Part shown: positions 43,805 to 52,612 of the stretch, one piece after another
How positions within the stretch are numbered: the stretch's first letter is position 1
Layout: the number at the start of each line of letters is the position of its first letter
Assembly (NCBI RefSeq): GCF_022844445.1
Contig: NZ_JALHLS010000009.1
Coordinates: forward strand, 62,001-126,000
Direction: 5' to 3'
Source: Hyphomonas sp.
GTDB lineage: Bacteria; Pseudomonadota; Alphaproteobacteria; Caulobacterales; Hyphomonadaceae
Length of the DNA stretch: 64,000 nucleotides
Position numbers and translations under genes: made by a program
Notes under the pieces: model-generated
The model's input: the letters and a program-made list of their open reading frames with translations, nothing else
Told to the model about the DNA's origin: nothing
Database searches by the model: none

Positions 43805-44326
43805 ATGATCATCGAAGCCGTCGTCAGTCTGGTGAACACCGTGCTGCACAGAACCGGCAATGCCGGCAAGGCGGAGCAGGCGGTTGATGCCTTCCGCTCG
43901 CGCCGGCCGCTCGTGCCCGACGCGAACGCGAAGATCGACGCCGAGACCTCGCAGGGCGACCGGCTCTCGGATGCGATCGCGCGGATCGGCGGCTCCTGGC
44001 CGTTCATCACCGGCTTTGTGCTGTTCCTGATCCTTTGGATCGTGGGCAATGGCGTATTGCTTGGAACGCAGGACCGGTTTGATCCCTACCCGTTCATATT
44101 TCTGAACCTCGTCCTGTCGATGGTGGCGGCGCTGCAGGCCCCGATCATCATGATGAGCCAGAACCGCCAATCGGCGAAAGACCGGCTGGTGGCGAACACC
44201 GACTATGAAGTGAACCTCAAGGCGGAGCTGGAGATTCTGGCCCTGCACGAGAAGATCGACCGGCTGGAGGCGCAACAGGCGGCGATGCTGGCGCACCTTT
44301 CCGCGATGCGCGGCGCGCCAGGCTGA
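43805..44326 (+). CDS. DUF1003 family membrane protein
   Basis: 173 residues. Two helices (about 64-81 and 95-117) carry the family motif GSWPFITGFVLFLILWIVGN and YPFIFLNLVLSMVAALQAPI, then MMSQNRQSAKDR, which is highly conserved in DUF1003. The C-terminal helix (LEILALHEKIDRLEAQQAAM) is a coiled coil. Function unknown; the family is sometimes annotated as CorA-like. GGGAGG precedes the ATG at 43805. Confidence 0.9.
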   Translation: MIIEAVVSLVNTVLHRTGNAGKAEQAVDAFRSRRPLVPDANAKIDAETSQGDRLSDAIARIGGSWPFITGFVLFLILWIVGNGVLLGTQDRFDPYPFIFLNLVLSMVAALQAPIIMMSQNRQSAKDRLVANTDYEVNLKAELEILALHEKIDRLEAQQAAMLAHLSAMRGAPG

Positions 44327-44335
44327 GGCGGGCGG

Positions 44336-45247
44336 TCAGGTCAGGATGTCGCTGGCCGGGACCCTGGCTTCGCGCCGGGCGATGAAGTGGGTCTCGAAGG
44401 CGACGACGAGGCAGGCGGCAATGATGATGGCGGCGCCGGCATAGACGCGCCAGCCGGGAATCTCCTGGAAGAAGACATAGCCGAGCAGGGCCGACCAGAT
44501 CAGGCCGGTATACTCGAAGGGTGCAAGCGTTTGCGCCTTCGCCTTGGCGTAGGCGAGCGTCATCATCCACCAGATACCGATGCCGAGGAAGGCAACGCCG
44601 ATCATCGGACCCCAGGAATGCGCTTGCGGCGTCCACTGGGTGAAGAGGAGCATGAAGGGCAGCAGGAAGAGCGCGGGGAAGACGTTCATGAACGTGACCA
44701 GCGTCAGGCTGTCTTCCTCCTTCGTCCGCAGGCGGAGGAGCACGATGTTGAGCGCATAGAGCACGGCGGAGATGAGGATCGCGCCCGTGCCATACAGCCG
44801 GTTGCCGTCCGCCGGGCCGCCGGCGGTTTCGGCGGTGGCGGCCAGGGCTGCGCCGGCAAAGCCGACGAGAGAGGCGCCGATGGTCACCGGGCTCATCTTT
44901 TCACCAAGGATGACGCGTGCGATCGGCGCAATCATCAGCGCGGCTGTGAAGCCCATGACGACGGCTTCGGCAAGGGCGATCTGCGTCAGCGAATAGAAGA
45001 AGGCGAAGGCAGAAATGACCTGTGCGAGGGAGCGCAGGGCGTGGAAGCGGATGGCGGGCAGGGCGGGGACGGGCCGGCGGCTGGCGGCGAACAGCGCAAC
45101 CATGATGACCGAGCCGAGGATGTAGCGCCAGGCAGTGGCAGTCAGCACGCTGGTGCCGCCCATCATCACATGTTTCATCACGGCGTCGACGCCGCATCCG
45201 AAGATGACGCCGAAGCAGACGAGCAGGATGGGATGGGGCAGGCGCAT
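44336..45247 (-). CDS. EamA/DMT superfamily permease
   Basis: 303 residues, ten predicted helices in two EamA repeats: TATAWRYILGSVIMVALFA and FAFFYSLTQIALAEAVVMGF in the first, IGVAFLGIGIWWMMTLAYAK and FEYTGLIWSALLGYVFFQE in the second. This pattern is typical of the RhaT/YdcZ-like exporters of amino acids or other metabolites. Nothing fixes the substrate. It is 45 bases from the Na/Ca exchanger gene on the same strand, possibly co-transcribed. Confidence 0.9.
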   Translation of the reverse strand: MRLPHPILLVCFGVIFGCGVDAVMKHVMMGGTSVLTATAWRYILGSVIMVALFAASRRPVPALPAIRFHALRSLAQVISAFAFFYSLTQIALAEAVVMGFTAALMIAPIARVILGEKMSPVTIGASLVGFAGAALAATAETAGGPADGNRLYGTGAILISAVLYALNIVLLRLRTKEEDSLTLVTFMNVFPALFLLPFMLLFTQWTPQAHSWGPMIGVAFLGIGIWWMMTLAYAKAKAQTLAPFEYTGLIWSALLGYVFFQEIPGWRVYAGAAIIIAACLVVAFETHFIARREARVPASDILT

Positions 45248-45292
45248 GACCGGCGTGGAGTGGAGCCGCGCGGGCCCCGCGTCAAGCCGCGA

Positions 45293-46252
45293 TCACGCGG
45301 CCGAGTTCATCCCCAGCCAGACGCAATAGCCGACATAGGCTGCCAGCATGAGCCCGCCCTCGACCCGGCCGATGCGCCAGCGGGACATGGCCGTCATGAA
45401 CAGCAGCACCGTAGCGGCGATCATCACCCAGATGTCGAGGCTGGCGATCTGAGGCGGCACCGGGATCGGCTTCACCATGGCGGTGACGCCGAGGATGCCG
45501 AGGACGTTGTAGATGTTGGAGCCGACGATGTTGCCGAAGGCGATGTCGCTGTGCTTGCGCAGGGCGGCCATGACCGAGGTGACGAATTCCGGAAGCGAGG
45601 TGCCGACGGCGACGATGGTGAGGCCGATGATGGTTTCGGAGACGTTGAAGTCGCGCGCGATGTCGATGGCGCTGGTCACGAGGAAGCGGGCGCCGAGGAT
45701 GGTGAGGGCAAGGCCCCCGATGACGAAGACGAGGTCGAGCGCAATGCCGGCGGGCGAAGGCTTCGGCGCGTCTGCCATGGTGCCGGCGGCCGCGTCCGCG
45801 GCGGCATTGGACTGGCGCTCCTGCCGGAAGGCAAAATAGACGTAACCGCCGAGCGCGGCGACGAAGACGGCGCCGAGGACCGGTGTCAGCTGGCCGTAGA
45901 GGACCGCGCCCAGACACATCAGTGTGGAGAGCGCAAGGACGATGCCGTCGCGTTTGAAAGTCCCGCGGGCGACCGCAATCGGGAAGATGATTGCCGAGAT
46001 GCCGAGAATCAGAAGGATGTTGGCGGTATTGGAGCCGACGATATTGCCGACCGCAATGCCCGGTGAGCCGGCGAAGGCTGCCTGGAGGCTGGTGACGAGT
46101 TCGGGCGTCGAGGTGCCGAAGCCAACGAGGGTCAGGCCGATCAGCAAGGGCGAGACGCGGAACTTCTGGGCGATCTGGACAGCGCCGCGCACCAGCAGTT
46201 CGCCGCCGGCGACAAGAAGGACGAGGCCCAGCAGCAGGAACAGGATGGTCAT
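45293..46252 (-). CDS. Calcium/sodium antiporter, CaCA family (YrbG-like)
   Basis: 319 residues, ten helices with two inverted alpha repeats: GFGTSTPELVTSLQAA with GNIVGSNTANILLI, and AVGTSLPEFVTSVMAA with GNIVGSNIYNVLGI. These four segments form the ion-binding sites of the NCX/YrbG family, which exchanges Ca2+ for Na+ or H+ across the inner membrane. The loop between the halves is about 45 residues. Start at 46252 (ATG). Confidence 0.93.
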   Translation of the reverse strand: MTILFLLLGLVLLVAGGELLVRGAVQIAQKFRVSPLLIGLTLVGFGTSTPELVTSLQAAFAGSPGIAVGNIVGSNTANILLILGISAIIFPIAVARGTFKRDGIVLALSTLMCLGAVLYGQLTPVLGAVFVAALGGYVYFAFRQERQSNAAADAAAGTMADAPKPSPAGIALDLVFVIGGLALTILGARFLVTSAIDIARDFNVSETIIGLTIVAVGTSLPEFVTSVMAALRKHSDIAFGNIVGSNIYNVLGILGVTAMVKPIPVPPQIASLDIWVMIAATVLLFMTAMSRWRIGRVEGGLMLAAYVGYCVWLGMNSAA

Positions 46253-46420
46253 GATTCGGTTTTCCCTAGGGCACCGGCCCTCGGAGCAGGGATGTGGCGC
46301 ATCCCGGAGCTGACGGAAAGCCCGGATTCGGGATTTTTTCAGCCGGCCAGGTATCAGCCCGCCTCTTCACGGACCCGTCGAAGCGGACCAAACTGCGCAG
46401 CCAGGGCCTTGGAGGCGCAT

Positions 46421-47401
46421 GTGGATAACCCAATCAGCCCGCCCGATTTCGCCGCCGTGCTGCGCAGCGTGGCCTCGCCGATCGTCGTCTATGACCGGGA
46501 GTTCCGGTTCACCTATGCCAACCCGGCCTTCTGCCTGTCGGTGCACAAGACCTGGGAGGAACTCGAGGGTCGGCGGGTCGGTGAGGTGTTCCCGGAGGCG
46601 CCGGAGCGGACGCAGGAGATCATCGCGCGGTTCGCCCGTGTCTGGGCGGGCGAAACCATGCGCTCGCCCGGCCAGCCCTACCGCTTGCCGGGACCGGACG
46701 GGCGCCTGAAGGAACGCTACTGGCGCTCGGTCGAGACGCCGCTCTACGGGCCCGACGGGACGGTGACGCATGTCGTGCAGGCGGGTGAGGACATTACTGA
46801 AGCGATCGGCCTGAAGCGGCAGAAGGACGCGATTACTTCAGAACTCGAGCACCGCCTGCGCAATACGCTGGCGATGGTCGGCTCACTGGCGATGTTGACC
46901 GGGCAGCACACGCCGACGGTTGAGGCGTTCATCGACTCCTTCACCGACCGGCTGGAAGCGATGAGCCGGAACCTGACAATGATCTCCGACCATCATTGGG
47001 AAGGCCTGCCCTTCCGCACCATCCTGGAGGCAGAGCTGGCGCAGGTCGTCTCGCTCGACGATCCCCGTGTGCGGGTCAGCGGGCCCGACCTGATGCTGTC
47101 GGTGCAGGCGACCAAATGGACGGCGCTGCTGGTGCACGAGATGGTGACGAACGCCGTTCGGCATGGGTGTTTCTCCGTACCCGGAGGAACGCTGTCCGTC
47201 AGCTGGCGAGTGGACGGCGACGTGTTCACCTCGGACTGGGTCGAAACCGGGCGCCGGGAGCAGGGCGAGCCCACGCGCAAGGGTTTCGGCACGCAGCTTC
47301 TTACGCTGACGCCGGGTATAAGGTTCGACCGGGTGCTGGAGGAAACCGGTCTGCGCCAGCGGACAACCGCGCCGGCGGGGATATTCACGATGGGCGGCTG
47401 A
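46421..47401 (+). CDS. PAS-domain HWE/HisKA_2 histidine kinase
   Basis: 326 residues from the GTG at 46421, which has GGAGG 5 bases upstream. A PAS domain fills residues 10-130 (SVASPIVVYDREFRFTYANP to VVQAGEDITEAI). The H-box SELEHRLRNTLAMVGSLA with His near 143 and the N-box LLVHEMVTNAVRHG are of the HWE/HisKA_2 type, which in alphaproteobacteria usually feeds the general stress response. No membrane segment, so a soluble sensor. The convergent PhyR-like gene 8 bases away is the likely partner. Confidence 0.88.
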   Translation: MDNPISPPDFAAVLRSVASPIVVYDREFRFTYANPAFCLSVHKTWEELEGRRVGEVFPEAPERTQEIIARFARVWAGETMRSPGQPYRLPGPDGRLKERYWRSVETPLYGPDGTVTHVVQAGEDITEAIGLKRQKDAITSELEHRLRNTLAMVGSLAMLTGQHTPTVEAFIDSFTDRLEAMSRNLTMISDHHWEGLPFRTILEAELAQVVSLDDPRVRVSGPDLMLSVQATKWTALLVHEMVTNAVRHGCFSVPGGTLSVSWRVDGDVFTSDWVETGRREQGEPTRKGFGTQLLTLTPGIRFDRVLEETGLRQRTTAPAGIFTMGG

Positions 47402-47409
47402 CGGGTTGC

Positions 47410-48123
47410 CTATTGTGCTGCGGGCCTGAACGACAGGGCCTGCGTGATGACAGCGCGGACGTGGGCAGGCTTGAAGGGTTTGGGGATCAGGAAGGTTGGC
47501 TCGCCGGGTCGCCCGGTCAGCAGGCGCTCGGGGAAGGCCGTGATGAAGATCGCCGGAATGGGCAGCGAGCGGCGGATTTCAGCGACGGCTTCGGTGCCCT
47601 GAGAGCCGTCCGCAAGATGGATGTCAGCGATCAGCAGGTCTGGCTTGACCGTGAGGGCATGCAGGACGGCGTCCGCAGCGGTGGACGTCACGCCCGTAAC
47701 TGTGTGGCCGAGCGCGGCGGCGATCTGGGAGAGGCTGGCGCCGATCAGCAGCTCGTCCTCGATGATGCAGATGCGGCGGCTTTCGGCAGATGCGTGGCCG
47801 CGCTCGGCATCCTCGAGCAGGCCAGCCAGGTCTTGCGGTGCGGCGCCGAGCACGGCGGCGGCGTCGGGCAGGCTGAAACCTTCCATCGCGGTGAGCAGCA
47901 GCGCCCGCCGGGCGAGGGCGCTGCCAGTCTCGCCGCCGGGGACAAGCGCCTTGTCCAGCGCGGCAAACAGCGAGACGCGGGTAACCTGCGCGGGCGCGGC
48001 GTCCACCAGGGTTTCAAGCATGCGCTCTACCGCGCGGTCACCTTGTGCCGCATGGCCGGTAACCGCGCGCGCATAGCGTCGCAGGAAAGGCAGCTGATGT
48101 TCCAAACCGTCAGAAATATCCAA
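47410..48123 (-). CDS. PhyR-like response regulator (sigma-like plus receiver domain)
   Basis: 237 residues with a TTG start at 48123; GGGG lies about 8 bases upstream and sequence further upstream does not look coding. Residues 10-110 resemble the sigma-like domain of PhyR (LPFLRRYARAVTG, then ALLLTAMEGFSLPDAAAVLG). The receiver domain follows with acidic IEDE near 121-124, Asp167 in LIADIHLADG, ITAFPERLL and KPF (Lys215). PhyR proteins, once phosphorylated, sequester the anti-sigma factor NepR and free EcfG. The sigma-like part is shorter than usual, and no nepR or ecfG is nearby. Confidence 0.8.
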   Translation of the reverse strand: MDISDGLEHQLPFLRRYARAVTGHAAQGDRAVERMLETLVDAAPAQVTRVSLFAALDKALVPGGETGSALARRALLLTAMEGFSLPDAAAVLGAAPQDLAGLLEDAERGHASAESRRICIIEDELLIGASLSQIAAALGHTVTGVTSTAADAVLHALTVKPDLLIADIHLADGSQGTEAVAEIRRSLPIPAIFITAFPERLLTGRPGEPTFLIPKPFKPAHVRAVITQALSFRPAAQ

Positions 48124-48390
48124 TACCGGCCCCGGCTGTCGCGAATCGGACTGTGCACAGATTCTGAACTGCCGCAACGCCGGCGCACGGATCGCCCGTT
48201 GTTGCTGCAGGGGCGACCTGGAGAGAATCGGTTCGTATGCGGAGGGACGGGGCGAGGCCCGATTGTCTGGTGGGCCAGCCCGTGATAGCCTTAGATTGGG
48301 AGGACGCGCGAGTGACGAGAGCATGGCTCTTGCGCTTTGGCAGACCTGGCGGGGGCACCGGGAGTGCACCAGGCCGGGCGGGATGGCCGC
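48124..48390. other. Divergent intergenic region between the PhyR-like and membrane-module genes
   Basis: 267 bases. In-frame extensions of both genes run through it, but the predicted peptides are Arg/Pro-rich and unlike real domains. I see no GGAAC-type stress promoter and no strong -35/-10 pair. Confidence 0.4.
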
Positions 48391-49674
48391 GTGGCTAAAC
48401 CGCTGCAGCCGCCCGCGCCGGTCGCCCTCCATGCGCTGGCCTATGTAGCCTTGTCCCTGCAGCTGCCCCTGAACCTTGCGGATGACTGGGACATCGTCTT
48501 CTCGGGCTTGCTGTTTGCACCGCTGCTGGCAGCCTGGCTGGGTGCGCGGTTCGGGCGGCGGGGACTTGCGCCGTTGTGGATCTCAGCGCCGCTGACGGTG
48601 CCGGACTGGTCTCTCGGGTTCGGCTATACTTTCATGTTTCAGCTTGGCTTCGGCGCGGCGCTCTTTGCGCTGTGCGTGCTGGTGACGCTGGTGTTCGCCG
48701 CAAAGCGCGAGGCGGGCGGGGAGGCCGCGGCGGCGCCGGCGCCGGTATGGATGGGCGTATCCGCTGCGGTGCTGGCGGTGGCAGCGGGGTATGCCGAGGC
48801 GGGCCTGTCGCTCGCAGAGAGCCGGGTGAGCATCGGCATCGATGCGCCCTGGGCGATGGCGCTTGCCGCGTTCGGTCTGGTTGTACTGCGGCGGTGTCCG
48901 CCAGGGCTGGCGGCGGTAGCCGTCATCGTGGCAGCAGCGGTAGGATATGCGCTGAACCGCGCCGCCGATCTCTACTGGAGCATGGACGGCGGCACGTATG
49001 CGCTTGCCTGGGATGTCTCGGCGGGATGGGGGATGCGCGCGCTCGAAGCCGGGAGTTTCGGACTGGCGGCAATCCTGGCAGGAAAAATCGTGCGCAACTG
49101 GCAGGGCCTGGGCGCGGCGGGGCGGATGCTGCGCCGCGCCGCGGCGGGTCTGACCGTGCTGCTGATCCTGCCGCCTGCGCTCACGGCGGCCGAAGCGGCG
49201 CTGCAGAGGGCCGCGAGCGAACGGCCTCTGGCTGAGGCCGGGCTGACGGGAGCGGCCGGCTTTCCTGTGGCGGCGGCGGCACGCGCAATGGCGCCGCCGG
49301 TCCTGTTGCAGGGGGTGGAGCAGATCATTGTGACGGCGTCGAGGCGGCGACCTCCTTCGGCGCAGATCGCGCTCGGTCATCCGGCAGCTGGACATTTGCT
49401 GGCGGTATTCTCGCTGGTGCTGGGCGCAGCGCTCGCGAACCGGGCGGCGTTCTGGTTACCGCAGGCGGTGCTGGGCGCAACGGTCGTGAGCGCGCTGGCG
49501 GTCGAGCGAGCGATATATGGTCCAGGATTTTTTGCCGACTATTATTTCGCCGAGGATTTCTTCGTGGAAAATGTCAGCGCCGTGCTTTGGGCGGCGTTCG
49601 CGTGCTGGACCTTTGTATGGCTTGGGATGCGCGCGCGCTTGCGGGCGCACGAACGGGGCGCGGGGGTTACATGA
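48391..49674 (+). CDS. Large membrane protein of unknown function, partner of the TIR-like protein
   Basis: About 427 residues from a GTG at 48391 (start uncertain; a TTG at 48337 is in frame). Ten or more hydrophobic segments are visible, for example SGLLFAPLLAAWLGARFG, FMFQLGFGAALFALCVLV and GLTVLLILPPALTAAEAAL. A motif VEQIIVTASRRR in the middle resembles a TonB-receptor-like phrase but sits between helices. The last third has an aromatic, acidic loop (GPGFFADYYFAEDFFVE). No family is recognised. The stop overlaps the start of the next gene (ATGA), which shows tight coupling with it. Confidence 0.7.
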   Translation: MAKPLQPPAPVALHALAYVALSLQLPLNLADDWDIVFSGLLFAPLLAAWLGARFGRRGLAPLWISAPLTVPDWSLGFGYTFMFQLGFGAALFALCVLVTLVFAAKREAGGEAAAAPAPVWMGVSAAVLAVAAGYAEAGLSLAESRVSIGIDAPWAMALAAFGLVVLRRCPPGLAAVAVIVAAAVGYALNRAADLYWSMDGGTYALAWDVSAGWGMRALEAGSFGLAAILAGKIVRNWQGLGAAGRMLRRAAAGLTVLLILPPALTAAEAALQRAASERPLAEAGLTGAAGFPVAAAARAMAPPVLLQGVEQIIVTASRRRPPSAQIALGHPAAGHLLAVFSLVLGAALANRAAFWLPQAVLGATVVSALAVERAIYGPGFFADYYFAEDFFVENVSAVLWAAFACWTFVWLGMRARLRAHERGAGVT

Positions 49675-51191
49675 ACCGGGATGTGACAGCCGCTGCAGAG
49701 ACGGCGCGGCGCCTGGATGTGTCGGCGACGCTGCGGGCATTCGCGGCGCCGGCGGCGATCCTGCTGGTGACCGGATCCTTCGCGCTGATGGGTTGGCAGG
49801 CGGCGAGCGATCCCTATTCGGGCGGAGACTGGATCTTGCTGATCGCGCTGCTGGGGGCAGTGTCGCTGATCGCGTCGCCGGCCTTGGCTGTGTTCGTGGA
49901 CGCGCTGGCGCGCCAGGACATGCCGCGTGCCTCCGGCGCCGTAGCGTTGATCGCGGGCGGACTTCTGCACGCGGGGCTGGCGGTGGCGGTAATGATCCTC
50001 CTGCTCGTCGGGCTGGCGTCCGCGTTCGATCCGGCGGCGCTGGACGAACTCAGGTATGTCGTGGAAAGCCCGGAGTTTCCGCTACAGGTTGCCGCTCTGG
50101 CGCTATATGCCGTATACGGATGGCTGCTGTGGCGAACGGTGCAGGTGGAGACGGCCCTGTCGGCAGCGCCGTCGCGGGCGCTGCTTCTGGGCGATTTGGG
50201 CGGGGCGGGTTTCTGGCCACGGTTCGGCTACCTTCTGGGCATTCCTGCCTCGATGTGGTCGGCGGGGGCTTTGGCGGCGCCAGCCTTCTGGTTGTTCCTG
50301 CTGGCGCGCGTCCTTGTCTATGCAGCCATTGCGCCGGTGGCGCTGGCGATCCAGGTCCTCGGCGATCCATATGACACGTCAGGGGTAAGCCTTCCCGTAT
50401 TGCTGGCGATTGCTGCGGCATTGTTCTTGAGCGGGCATCTCGTGTTCCTGGCGGCCAAGCGCCTTGCGGCGCGGCGCATCTGGAAAGAGCCGCGCTCGGC
50501 AAATGCTGGGCCAATCCTGTTCTTGCGTTCCTTCCGGGATGACCAGTTCCGTTTCGAGAAATCCTGGCGCGATCCGGTGGGACGCTGGCTGGAGCTCTGG
50601 TCGTTCCGGCGCAATGCCGACGAGATGCTGGTTGATGAATTCGCCTGGTATGGGCCCGTCATCGCGCTGGGCCAGCCGGGCGAGTCGCATACGCCGTTCG
50701 GGGCGGACCGGCGTTATGTGGACCATGACACATGGCAGGCAGTGGTGGAGGATGCCGCCGCTCGGGCACACACCGTGGTGGTCGGCGCGGGCGAGACGCC
50801 CGGGTTGGTGTGGGAATATGAGTTGATCGCGCGCCGCGGCTTTTTCGGCAAAACGATCTACCTGTTTCCGCCGCACGCGGCATCTCATCCCGCGTCGGTG
50901 CGCGCGGTGGAGCTGTTCAACAAGGCCTACCCGGATCACCCGATCACGGCGCCGGCGCAAGGCGTGCTGGTGGCGGCCCTGATTGAGGGGACGGCGGTGC
51001 ATACGATGACCGCGCGCCGGCCGACGGCGCAGGCCTATCTCGTGGCGCTGCGGCGCGTTTTGCAGGCACGCGAAACCGTCCTTGGACGGACGGTTGGCGA
51101 CCGGCCTATGCCGGTCGGGGTAATCGTAGCGGTGGCGGCCGGCGTGCTGGCAGGCATCGTGCTGGGCGTTGCGCTGTCGGAGTTTGGCTGA
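49671..51191 (+). CDS. Membrane protein with a C-terminal TIR-like domain
   Basis: 506 residues. The N-terminal ~270 residues hold about six membrane helices. The soluble part then begins with GPILFLRSFRDDQFRF, which resembles the first strand and loop of TIR domains; GPVIALGQPGE follows, then ARAHTVVVGAGETPGLVWEYE, similar to the TIR strand-helix with the catalytic glutamate, and KTIYLFPPH. One more helix closes the protein (about 482-503). I infer a membrane-bound TIR/SLOG-like domain; NADase or sensing activity is possible but unproven. The ATGA overlap couples it to the upstream membrane gene. Confidence 0.75.
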   Translation: MNRDVTAAAETARRLDVSATLRAFAAPAAILLVTGSFALMGWQAASDPYSGGDWILLIALLGAVSLIASPALAVFVDALARQDMPRASGAVALIAGGLLHAGLAVAVMILLLVGLASAFDPAALDELRYVVESPEFPLQVAALALYAVYGWLLWRTVQVETALSAAPSRALLLGDLGGAGFWPRFGYLLGIPASMWSAGALAAPAFWLFLLARVLVYAAIAPVALAIQVLGDPYDTSGVSLPVLLAIAAALFLSGHLVFLAAKRLAARRIWKEPRSANAGPILFLRSFRDDQFRFEKSWRDPVGRWLELWSFRRNADEMLVDEFAWYGPVIALGQPGESHTPFGADRRYVDHDTWQAVVEDAAARAHTVVVGAGETPGLVWEYELIARRGFFGKTIYLFPPHAASHPASVRAVELFNKAYPDHPITAPAQGVLVAALIEGTAVHTMTARRPTAQAYLVALRRVLQARETVLGRTVGDRPMPVGVIVAVAAGVLAGIVLGVALSEFG

Positions 51192-51200
51192 GCGCCGGTG

Positions 51201-51842
51201 TCAGACCCTGTCAGGTTGCGGCGTAAGGCGCAGGTAGGATTTCAGCGCCTTGTAGCCTTTCGGGAAGAGGCGCTTGATTTCCTCGGGGTCCTGCAGGGAA
51301 GGAACGATGATGACATCCTCGCCGTCCTGCCAATTAACGGGCGTGGCGACGCGGTAGCCGTCGGTGAGCTGCAGCGAGTCGAGCAGGCGAAGCACTTCGT
51401 CGAAATTGCGGCCCGTGCTCGGCGGGTAGACGATCGAGGCCCGGATCTTCTTGTTCGGATCGATGACGTAGACGGCCCGCACGGTCAGCTTCGGATCGGC
51501 GTTCGGGTGGATCATGTTGTAGAGGGTCGCAACCTTTCGGCCGGTATCGGCGATGATCGGGAAGTTTACGGCGGCGCCCTGTGTTTCGGCAATGTCTTCG
51601 CTCCAGGCGCGGTGGTGTTCCAGCGTATCGACGGAGACGACCAGGGCCTTGACGCCGCGCTTTTCGAACTCACCTTTCAGCTTTGCCGTGTAGCCGAGTT
51701 CGGTGGTGCAGACGGGGGTGAAATCCGCGGGGTGGGAGAAGAAGATGACCCAGTCCTTGCCGGCCCAGTCGTGGAACCGGATCCGGCCTTCGGTGGTCTC
51801 CGCTTCGAAGTCCGGAGCGGTGTCGCCGATCAAAAGGCTCAT
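51201..51842 (-). CDS. 1-Cys peroxiredoxin (Prx6 type)
   Basis: 213 residues. The peroxidatic Cys45 lies in HPADFTPVCTTELG, and the long C-terminal part with RVATPVNWQDGEDVIIVP is typical of Prx6/1-Cys enzymes; no resolving cysteine is apparent. It reduces H2O2 and organic peroxides in the cytoplasm with an external thiol. Length is normal. It is convergent with the TIR-like gene (9 bases apart) and divergent from sixA. Confidence 0.94.
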   Translation of the reverse strand: MSLLIGDTAPDFEAETTEGRIRFHDWAGKDWVIFFSHPADFTPVCTTELGYTAKLKGEFEKRGVKALVVSVDTLEHHRAWSEDIAETQGAAVNFPIIADTGRKVATLYNMIHPNADPKLTVRAVYVIDPNKKIRASIVYPPSTGRNFDEVLRLLDSLQLTDGYRVATPVNWQDGEDVIIVPSLQDPEEIKRLFPKGYKALKSYLRLTPQPDRV

Positions 51843-51961
51843 TCGCGGATCCTGTCTCTTGATTTATGGGGCGAAACTAGTGCCTAACGTGGCCCGAACA
51901 ACCACAGCTGCCTGAAGCTGCCGATGAGAAATCCTCAATGCCGCCGGGGACGGGTGCGCCG

Positions 51962-52489
51962 ATGAAACGCCTGATCCTGATGCGCCACGCCAAGACCGAG
52001 CCCTGGTCGGAGGGGATCGACGATTTCGGCCGCGCGCTGACGCCGCAAGGTCACCTGGATGCCGAGCGCATGGCGCAGGAACTGGTCAGCCTTGGCTGGA
52101 GCCCCGAACGCATCCTTGTGTCGAGCGCCCGGCGGGCACGGGAGACCTGTTCGGAGGTTGCCGCCGTGGTGACCGGCGAGAAGGTGCGCCCGATGGAGTC
52201 GCTCTACCTGACCGGCGTGCGCGGGCTGACCGAGGCGGTGGCGCACAATGACGCGGCGGAAACACTGATGGTGATCGGCCACAATCCGGGCCTTCACGAC
52301 TTTGCTCTCGCCATCATGCGCGAGGGCGGCGCTGTGGACCATCAGGCCTCGCAGCGCCTCGGCGAGAAGTTCCCGACCAGCTGCGCGGCACTGTTCGAGG
52401 CCGATGAGGCAGGACCTTTCGTTCCGGCGCACTTCCGCCTGATCCGCGTGCTGCGAGCCAAGGACTTCCGCGACGGCGACGCGGACTGA
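51962..52489 (+). CDS. SixA-type histidine phosphatase
   Basis: 175 residues. The RHG-like motif is LMRHAKTEPW with the phospho-accepting His9, the arginine in SSARRARET and the second histidine in VIGHNPGLHDFAL complete the site. SixA acts on phosphohistidine in phosphorelay or PTS proteins; many homologues are of unknown target. Start at the ATG at 51962, with an in-frame ATG 8 codons upstream. Divergent from the peroxiredoxin gene. Confidence 0.9.
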   Translation: MKRLILMRHAKTEPWSEGIDDFGRALTPQGHLDAERMAQELVSLGWSPERILVSSARRARETCSEVAAVVTGEKVRPMESLYLTGVRGLTEAVAHNDAAETLMVIGHNPGLHDFALAIMREGGAVDHQASQRLGEKFPTSCAALFEADEAGPFVPAHFRLIRVLRAKDFRDGDAD

Positions 52490-52502
52490 TCGCATCTCCC
52501 TC

Positions 52503-52541
52503 AAAAAAAAACCGCCTCCGTCCTGGCGGGGACGAAGGCGG
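52503..52541 (-). terminator. Rho-independent terminator after the UrcA gene
   Basis: Stem of 12 bp with one mismatch (52530-52541 with 52512-52523, 6-base loop region) followed on the minus strand by nine T. Confidence 0.85.
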
Positions 52542-52612
52542 GAGTAACGCCTGTCGCGGCTTGGCGCGTGTGAGAGGGCTTTGTGCCGCGACAATGCGGG
52601 TCGCGTTAAGGA

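Noticed and set aside
44387-46066. A 559-codon open frame antisense to the EamA and CaCA genes
   Set aside because: The translation is almost entirely Asp/Glu/Arg/Gly low-complexity sequence, typical of a shadow frame, and both sense genes are well-supported transporters.
46319-46338. Short hairpin with T-run before the HWE kinase gene
   Set aside because: Only a 4-bp stem; no plus-strand gene upstream would use it as terminator.
46419-46709. Alternative ATG frame overlapping the start of the HWE kinase
   Set aside because: The frame is short and Arg/Ser/Cys-rich, while the GTG frame two bases later encodes a clear PAS domain.
48124-48390. EcfG-type stress promoter (GGAAC-N16-17-CGTT) for the PhyR-like gene
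   Set aside because: No such pair was found on either strand in the region.
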